Source: Bettongia penicillata ogilbyi
Lineage: Eukaryota; Chordata; Mammalia; Diprotodontia; Potoroidae
DNA: 64,000 nt
Reading direction: 5' to 3'
Assembly: GCA_023548195.1 (NCBI GenBank)
Contig: JAJHZJ010000808.1
Span: 1,592,182 to 1,656,181 of the forward strand
Below are positions 58,109-64,000 of this stretch, in pieces. Made by a program: the position numbers and the translations under genes. The notes below the pieces were generated by a model. It saw nothing but the letters and a program-made list of their open reading frames with translations, had not been told where the DNA came from and ran no database searches. The first letter of the stretch is position 1, and each line of letters opens with the position of its first letter.

Positions 58109-59299
58109 GAAGAAGCATGAAAAAGTAAAGAGCAAAGAGAAGTCTTAAGGGACTTACCAAAAGTGAACTGTTTACATTCCTACATGGAAAGACAGTATTT
58201 GTAACTCTTAAAACGTTTCAGTATCTGGGTAGTTGGTGGGTCCACACACACACACATGTACACACATGCACGCACACACACATACACACATGCGCACACA
58301 CATAGAGACAGAGAGCACAGAGTGAATTGATTAGGATGGGACCATAGCTGAAAAGAAATTAAGGTAAATGGTGAGAGAGAAATGTAGTGGGAGGAAAGAG
58401 GGTGAAATGGAATGGGGTAATTATATGTCATTTAAGAGGCAAGTAGGAGACTTTTTAGTGGAGGGAAAAAGAGGAGAGCTGAGAAAAAACAAAACAAAAC
58501 AATTAGTTTACCCTCATCACATTTGACTAAAGGAAGGAATAAAATGCACACTCATTTTGGTATGAAAACCTATCTTACAGTATAGGAAAGTGGGGGAGAA
58601 GGAGATAAGCAAGGAGGGGGATGATGGAAGGGAAGGCAAAGGGAGGAGGGAGCAATTTGAAGTCAACACTTGGGGAGGGACAGGATCAAAAGACAGAAGA
58701 GAAACAATGAGGGGCAGGGTAGGATGGAGGGTAATTCAGTTAGTCTTACACAACACGACTATCAGGGAAGTCATTTGCAAAATTACACAGATATGGCCTA
58801 TATTGAATTGCCTGCCTTCCCAAAGAGAATGGGTGGGGAGGGAGGGATGGGGAGAATTTGGAACTCAAAGTTTTAGGAACAACTGTTTAGTATTGCTGTT
58901 CCTACTAGGAAAGAAGACATACAGTTAATGAGGAGTAGAAAGTCATCTGGCCCTACAGGAGAAAAGAGAAGATGGAGACAAGAGAAGGGAGGGATGACAG
59001 AAGAGAGGGCAGATTGGAGATAGGGAAAATTAGATGCTTGGGGTATTGGGGTGGGGGGAGGGGATAAAAGGGGAGAAAATTTGGAACCCAAAATTTTGTG
59101 AAAATGAATGTAAAAAGTTAAATAAATAAAAAAAAAGAAAAAAATACTTTGATAATTTCATTTCTGTATAATTGATTTCCTTTGTAATCCTAAGTGTTTT
59201 CTATATTTAAAGATATTATTCTGAAAACGGGGCTCCTAGGTTTCACCACACTGCCAAAGGGTTCCATAGCACTAAAAGGGTTGTGAACCCCTGACCGAA

Positions 59300-59870
59300 A
59301 GGAAGGCCTCCAAAGTATTGGATAGAGCCTCTTTGGGGGTCATAGGGGAGAACAAGGACAAGAATTGCTCAGGGCACAGGGGTGTGAAGGGTTGTGTCTT
59401 GTGCTGAACCCATGGATCCTTTGAAGAGTGCCATGAAATTCCAAATAATATTTCAAGCCCTATGATTGGCTTATACATAGTACTTGTGGCTACCAAATTC
59501 CATTTGTTAAATTTATTTTCATATTAAAAGTTAATTGATAACCTGTTTAGAATTTTAAAGTTCATATAATGATAGAATGTAGCAGCCAGCACACAAAACT
59601 GAAAACTTTTTGGATTCTTATTGCACTGAACAGGTCACTCTTTTTGAGGAAATCTGAGAATAGATTTTGAGGGAACATCAGAAGTCAAGTAATGACTTTA
59701 TAACATCCCTGGAGACTTTGTGCCTATGTCTTGTAAATGTGGGGAGACCTCTTAGGGTCTAGTTTGTGTAGGAGGAGAGCCTTGAAATAATGTGTATCGG
59801 GGCTTCACTAGTGCTTATATAAATTTATAGTCTTTTTCTCCTATTAAAAAGTATTTGTATATGACATAGT
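59300..59870. other. Intron, nothing recognised
   Basis: No gene or named repeat. Confidence 0.5.
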
Positions 59871-59874
59871 TTGA

Positions 59875-60260
59875 GGCAGTATTGTATAATGAAAAAAATT
59901 GATCGACTGGAGCTGGAATTTGGGTTCAAATTTTGATTTTACCAGTTGAGTCTCCAAGGGACTTTGGGCAGGTCACTTAAAACTGTCTAGCTCTCAGTTT
60001 CCTCATCTGTAAAATGACTAAATGGCCTCTGAGGTCCCTTTAAGCTGTAAGTCTGTGATCTCGTGCTTATGCTTGACAGGGTTCTTAGAGGAAAGAGTCT
60101 TGACTTGTGACTTATGAGACCTGACTTTGAGCCCTACTTCTGTTACATATCAGGAGAGTGACCATGCAGAAATCACTAAATATCTCCAGGTCATTTTCCT
60201 TATCTGTACAATGATATTGGACTCTAAATTTCTTCTGTCTACAAAATCCCATGATTCTTT
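59875..60260 (+). repeat. Two MIR/THER-type SINE copies
   Basis: The first has 'CTCAGTTTCCTCATCTGTAA' and 'CTGAGGTCCCTTTAAGC' (to 60070). The second has 'GTCATTTTCCTTATCTGTAC' (60080-60260). Confidence 0.7.
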
Positions 60261-60566
60261 ATGATAGTAGTTATTTATTAAAGAAAATTGGATTTAAAAG
60301 GGGAAAAAAAACTGCCTCTAAGCAAATTCCCCTTGTCATTGAACTCTGGCTGTACTGTGCCTGTATCTACAGAGTAGAGCGTTGTCATAATAATGATGTT
60401 AATAGTGGATAATATGCCACACATTTAGAATCATTGGTGCCATCTAGTGACCTTGTCTGGGAAAATCACCTTAATTCAGTGAGGTTTGATGGGAGAGGGG
60501 TTTTGCTGAAAATAAAACACAAAGTTCTTATCAGTTTTTATTTTTTATTTTTGTTATTTCCTGAAG

Positions 60567-60677
60567 AAAATAAGGCCAAGAAATGAGCAAAAGGAGAACG
60601 AACTGGTTATTTCTTTCCTGAGATGTTTATATGAAGAAAAACAGAAAGACCACATTCATATTGGGGAAGGAAAGCAG
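60567..60677 (+). CDS. TBC1D1: TBC1D1 coding exon: central linker, last in window
   Basis: This 111 bp exon encodes 37 codons, starting KIRPRNEQKENELVISFLRC and ending HIHIGEGKQ. It matches human TBC1D1 at about residues 435-471, with conservative changes such as V for I. It enters and leaves in phase 0. The acceptor is CTGAAG at 60561-60566, preceded by a T-rich tract, and the donor is CAG|GTATGG at 60678. The following human segment (the S/T-rich linker and then the Rab-GAP TBC domain) is not found before the right edge, so the gene continues beyond 64000. Confidence 0.96.
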
Positions 60678-60819
60678 GTATGGAGTCTTCGTTTTTCTCT
60701 TCAGTTTCACAAGGACCAAAATACGAATGGATTGACATTTAAAAAAAACCAACCTTCTTTAATTTCTTGTGATATATTTTGATGTTAAGAAATAATATAT
60801 ATGAGTTCAAATAGTATGG

Positions 60820-61280
60820 ATGTGAAGATCAATTCAGTAGTGATGGTTAATTAAGTGCCTACTGTGTGCCAGACACTGCACTAGGTGGTGAGGCTCTAGA
60901 GACAAAGGTGAAGTGGCCTCTGACCTCAGGGAGCTTACATTCTATCAGAGAAGACAGTCTATACACTTAAACAATTAAATACACTGAGAAGCATATAGAA
61001 AATAAAAACAAGGTAAGTTTTTGAGGAGAGAGGCACTAGAATCTGAGAAATCAAGGAAGGCCTTCAGTACAAGGGAGCATTATAATTGAGCATTGAAGGA
61101 AAGTAGGAATTTTAAGAAGTAGAGGTGAAGAGAGAGGAGTGCCTTTTAAGCAGTGAGAATATCCTGCACCAAGATGGGGAGATGGGTCGGATTGTAGGGT
61201 GTGAGGAGAAACAAGACAGCCCCTTTGGACATGAAGTAATAAGATTATATCAAAGTTTGTGCTGTATGCCATGATCCGTT
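60820..61280 (-). mobile_element. L2 3' half, antisense
   Basis: 'TAAGTGCCTACTGTGTGCCA', 'GACCTCAGGGAGCTTACATT', 'AGAGAGGCACTAGAATC', 'AAATCAAGGAAGGCCTTC'. Confidence 0.75.
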
Positions 61281-61343
61281 TCCTGTTTTGTGGATAAACT
61301 TTTCATGAATTCAGATAGGGACTTAGAAGTACATGGCATAGTC

Positions 61344-61516
61344 CAGGAGAATCTGCTGCCTTAAGGCCACATGTAGCTTTCTAGGGCCTTAAGTGTGGCC
61401 TTTTGACTGAATCCACATTTTATACAACTGTAAAATAATTTGTAGTCAGTCAAAAGGCTGCACTTAAAGCCCCAGAAGGCCCCATATGACTTTAAGTCCC
61501 TAGGTTCCTACCCCTG
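61344..61516. mobile_element. Palindromic hAT-type MITE
   Basis: 173 bp starting CAGG and ending CCTG. The two arms (61359-61420 and 61436-61501) are imperfect inverted repeats, for example GTGTGGCCTTTTGACTGA against TCAGTCAAAAGGCTGCAC. It is flanked by the 8 bp direct repeats GCATAGTC (61336-61343) and GCACAGTC (61517-61524), which differ by one base. Eight-base duplications are the hAT hallmark. Confidence 0.75.
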
Positions 61517-61851
61517 GCACAGTCTATAGGACTGGAAGGGGACGTTAGACATCTTTTACTCTAATGTCCTTTTTTTAAAAATCCGATTTTTAAAAGCTTT
61601 ATTGATTTCTTTCTTTTTTTACATCATAGTCAATCTGGTCTGGCATTACACTCCAGTCTGCTGAACTCTCCTTTGTTTCAAAGGAAAACGGTCATAGACA
61701 GTCCAGGAGACCCTGTGGTCCCCTGCCTTTCTGGTGAGGGACAGGGGATATACTATATCCTCTTTGCATTGTGCCTGAGAATTATCATTCTAATTATTTA
61801 AGAATTCAGTTGCCTTGTGGGGTTATATTTATATTTTTATAGTCGTTGTTC

Positions 61852-62109
61852 TTGGGACAGCTAAGTGGTGCAGTGAATAGAGCTCTGGGCCTGAAGTTAG
61901 GAAGATATTTTCATGAGTTCAAATCCAGCCTCAGACATGTACTGGTTGTGTGACCCTGGGCAAGTCAGTTAATCCTGTTTGCCTCAGTTCCTCATCTGTA
62001 AAATGAGTTAGAGAAAGAAATGGCATGCCGCTCCAGTATTTTTGCCAAGAAAACCCCAAATTATGGTCATGAAGGGTCAGATATGACTTAACTGAATTAT
62101 GACAGCGGA
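61852..62109 (+). repeat. Marsupial tRNA-derived SINE (Mar/WSINE type)
   Basis: 'GGGACAGCTAAGTGGTGCAG', 'TGTGACCCTGGGCAAGTCAG', 'CTCAGTTCCTCATCTGTAAA', 'GCCAAGAAAACCCCAAATTA'. Near-identical flanks AGTCGTTGTTC (61841-61851) and AGTCATTGTTC (62110-62120) are its target duplication. Confidence 0.92.
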
Positions 62110-62194
62110 AGTCATTGTTCATATTGCATAATTAGAACCGGGAAGTTTGTATCAGTTAGTAAAGATCTTCCTATTTTCTCTGAAATCCTCATAT

Positions 62195-62440
62195 TTGCCA
62201 TTTTTTTGTGGTGAAATAATATTGTTATATCCATACACGGTGTGTTCAGTCATTCCCTGGTGAATGTATATCTATTTTGTTCCCAATTTTTGCTAAATGT
62301 TTTGGTGAATGTAGGGCACTTGATATAGGGGCACAGTAGTGGGATCACTGAGTCAGAGGGTATAAATAGTAACTTTTCTCAAGTAATTTCAAATTATTTT
62401 CCAGAATAATTGAACCAGTTTACAGAATCCCCAGCGGTAT
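62195..62440 (-). mobile_element. L1 ORF2 tail, antisense
   Basis: 'ATTGTTATATCCATACACGG', 'GGGATCACTGAGTCAGAGGG' and 'TTTCCAGAATAATTGAACC'; decayed. Confidence 0.6.
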
Positions 62441-62689
62441 CTCGGAGTCTCCTTTTTATCTCTTCTCTACTACTGGTTTTTCCCATGTCCTATCACCTTT
62501 ACTGCTTTAATAGGTGGGAACATCACCACTTTTATTTAGAAATAAATGACCAGAAAGGTGGTATGATTTGTTTGAGACCCTATAGGTAGTAAAATTCAGA
62601 AACAGAAGCTGAACCCAATTCATCTAAGGAGGAAATGTGGAAAACATTCTGGATTTTGGGATGCAGGATTTGTGTTTACATCCCTCCTT

Positions 62690-62880
62690 TGTTATTTACT
62701 GTCATTATGAAAAGCACTCCATTTAGAGACAGAGGACCTGGGTTCAAATCCTGCCCCTTATGCTTACTGTATGACCTTGGGCAAGTCGATTTATTTTTCT
62801 TGGCCCCAGTTTCCTCATCTGTAAAATTAGGGGTTGAGTCTAGATGAACTTCTTGAGTTTCCTTCCAGTCCTGAACTTGA
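62690..62880 (+). repeat. MIR/THER-type SINE
   Basis: 'AGGACCTGGGTTCAAATCC', 'GACCTTGGGCAAGTCGATT' and 'CCAGTTTCCTCATCTGTAAA'. Confidence 0.8.
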
Positions 62881-62884
62881 CTTC

Positions 62885-63670
62885 AAAGCCCTCTTCCCAC
62901 TGCCAAACCCAATCTCTGTATTACGCCCATCATGTTCTTCCTTCATTCCTTTTGACATATAGTGGAACAAAACTGGAGGAATTTATGAAACCATGATGAC
63001 TGGGTTCACTACAGATTTATCCGATCTAATCTCAACAGGGCTTTCACTGTAAGACTACTCCTTCGTCCTCATGGCCTTAGATATTCCCACACATCACCAG
63101 GAATTCAGACCTTCTCTTCTTAAGCTTCCCATGCCACCCCTTCTCACTTGGACCTTATAGTCCAAAGACCTAATCTTATTCTTTATTAAAAAAAAATTGA
63201 GGCCACCTCTGCAAAGCTCCTTCTGCCCTCCCTGTCATCTCACAAAACTCTGATGTCATTCCCCACTATTTCTTCCTTCACCTGGGCTTGCATGAAGAGG
63301 TGACTCTTCTTGCCAAGGTTAACCACTTTGCCTGAACCCTTGATCCTGGTTCTTTTTTTTTTTTTAGCAAACTGCCCTCTCCACCATCTCCTTGTCCCCT
63401 AATCTGTAACTTGTCAATCTACTAGGTCCTTCCTTGTTAAAACACATTCATATCTTCCCATTCTTAAAAGATCCTTACCACAGTAGACTATGCCTACTAG
63501 CTGTTGTCTTGTATCTCTCTTTCCTTTCACAACTAAACTCATTGAAAAAACTATCTATACTCATTTCCACCACTTCTGCTCCTTCACTTTTCTTCTAAAT
63601 TCCTCTGCAATCTGGCATTTAACCTTTAACCTTTCAAAGGAAACTGCTCTTTCAAAAGTTGCCAAAACAA
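62885..63670 (+). mobile_element. L2 ORF2 fragment
   Basis: The frame at 63490-63660 contains TKLIEKTIYTHFHHF and SKETALSKVAK, the same L2 RT block seen in reverse at 36868-37203. Upstream sequence has the L2 ORF2 pattern with stops. Confidence 0.75.
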
Positions 63671-63744
63671 ACCCAGGAACTATATATATAGTTATAAAAA
63701 ACTTTTTTTATAAATAAAATGAGATTTAAATAATTGCAGAAATA

Positions 63745-64000
63745 TTAATTGTTTATGGGTAGGCAGAGCCAATATAATAAAAATGACAATTTTACCTATC
63801 TATATATTCAATTGCCATCCCAATTAAATTACCAAAAAAAATTTTTATTGAATTAGAAAAAATAAAAACCAAATTCATTTGGAAGAATAAAAAGTTAAGA
63901 ATATGAAAGAAACTAATAAAAAAAGGTAGTAAAGGAAGACGATTTAGCAGTACCTCATCATAAAATACAAGGCAGTAATTATCAAAATTATCTGGTACTG
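63745..64000 (+). mobile_element. L1 ORF2 fragment running off the window
   Basis: Broken translation gives 'KMTILPIYIFNCHPN', then 'FIWKNKK'-like and 'YYKAVIIKI'-like blocks near the end of ORF2. It continues beyond 64000. Stops and shifts show it is dead. Confidence 0.65.

Larger units (their letters stand above)
56155..59139 (+). mobile_element. Full-length HAL1 (half-L1) retrotransposon, sense
   Basis: This 3.0 kb element is in the same orientation as TBC1D1. It starts with a G-run followed by GCGGAGCCAAGATGGCGGAG, has a GC-rich 5' UTR with three tandem 71 bp units, and carries a complete ORF1 (57008-58108). The 3' region of about 1 kb holds CA repeats and purine-rich tracts, and the tail ends in A-rich sequence. 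No ORF2 is present. A perfect 14 bp target-site duplication, AAAAATACTTTGAT, lies at 56141-56154 and 59140-59153. The junction TTTT|AAAAA fits an L1-type endonuclease nick. The insertion splits a hAT-like relic (56118-56154 and 59154-59294). Confidence 0.92.
56118..59294. repeat. hAT-like relic split by the sense HAL1
   Basis: Left part 56118-56154 (TTCATGTTGTGAACTTC), right part 59154-59294 with 'ATTGATTTCCTTTGTAATCC', 'CTGCCAAAGGGTTCCATAGC' and 'GGGTTGTGAACCCCTG'. Joined, these parallel, in reverse, the element at 17323-17523. The HAL1 lies between. Confidence 0.65.

Noticed and set aside
58590..58928. 112-codon frame downstream of HAL1 ORF1, considered as a possible second HAL1 protein
   Set aside because: The purine-rich 3' region gives open frames by composition. 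The antisense HAL1 does not preserve the frame, and there is no RT or endonuclease motif.
2443..62109. tRNA genes suggested by tRNA-like SINE heads
   Set aside because: Heads such as GGGACAGCTAAGTGGTGCAG lack a full cloverleaf and are attached to SINE bodies and tails.

Overview
The window is nuclear DNA of a mammal, very probably a marsupial. This rests on an unmistakable TBC1D1 protein, on dense tRNA-derived SINEs of the marsupial Mar/WSINE type, on L2/L3 and MIR relics, and on two near-intact HAL1 ('half-L1') retrotransposons of the kind known from opossum. The species cannot be fixed from the sequence. No bacterial, organellar or viral genome is present, and no second protein-coding gene was found.

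The only host gene is TBC1D1, a Rab-GTPase-activating protein related to AS160, on the + strand. Six consecutive coding exons lie at 31040-31561, 33915-34004, 38014-38118, 38487-38619, 47590-47681 and 60567-60677. They join in frame to 351 codons with consensus AG/GT borders, covering roughly human residues 140-472: the end of PTB1, the linker with the AMPK/14-3-3 site, the whole of PTB2 and the start of the central linker. The first coding exon (human residues about 1-139) lies upstream of the window, and the Rab-GAP domain lies downstream.

Everything else is intron. From 1 to 31039 is one long intron holding MIR/Mar SINEs, a probable solo LTR with an internal tandem duplication (3885-4700), an L2 copy split by an old HAL1 (8873-12670), a second solo LTR inside an L3 fragment (17545-18830), an unidentified GC-rich open stretch (about 20000-21160), a 2.1 kb L3 fragment and several L1 3' ends. 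The intron before exon 2 of the window ends in about 210 nt of almost pure pyrimidine microsatellite that runs into the splice acceptor. The 9 kb intron 38620-47589 carries an antisense full-length HAL1 (40366-43257) and nested L1 and L2 copies. The 12.9 kb intron 47682-60566 carries a sense full-length HAL1 (56155-59139) inserted into a hAT relic. A 325 bp duplication brackets the 92 bp exon at 47590. The right edge ends in an L1 ORF2 fragment.

Repeat family names (Mar, HAL1, L2, L3, hAT) come from recognition of sequence patterns, not from a database search, and repeat borders are approximate unless a target-site duplication is given.
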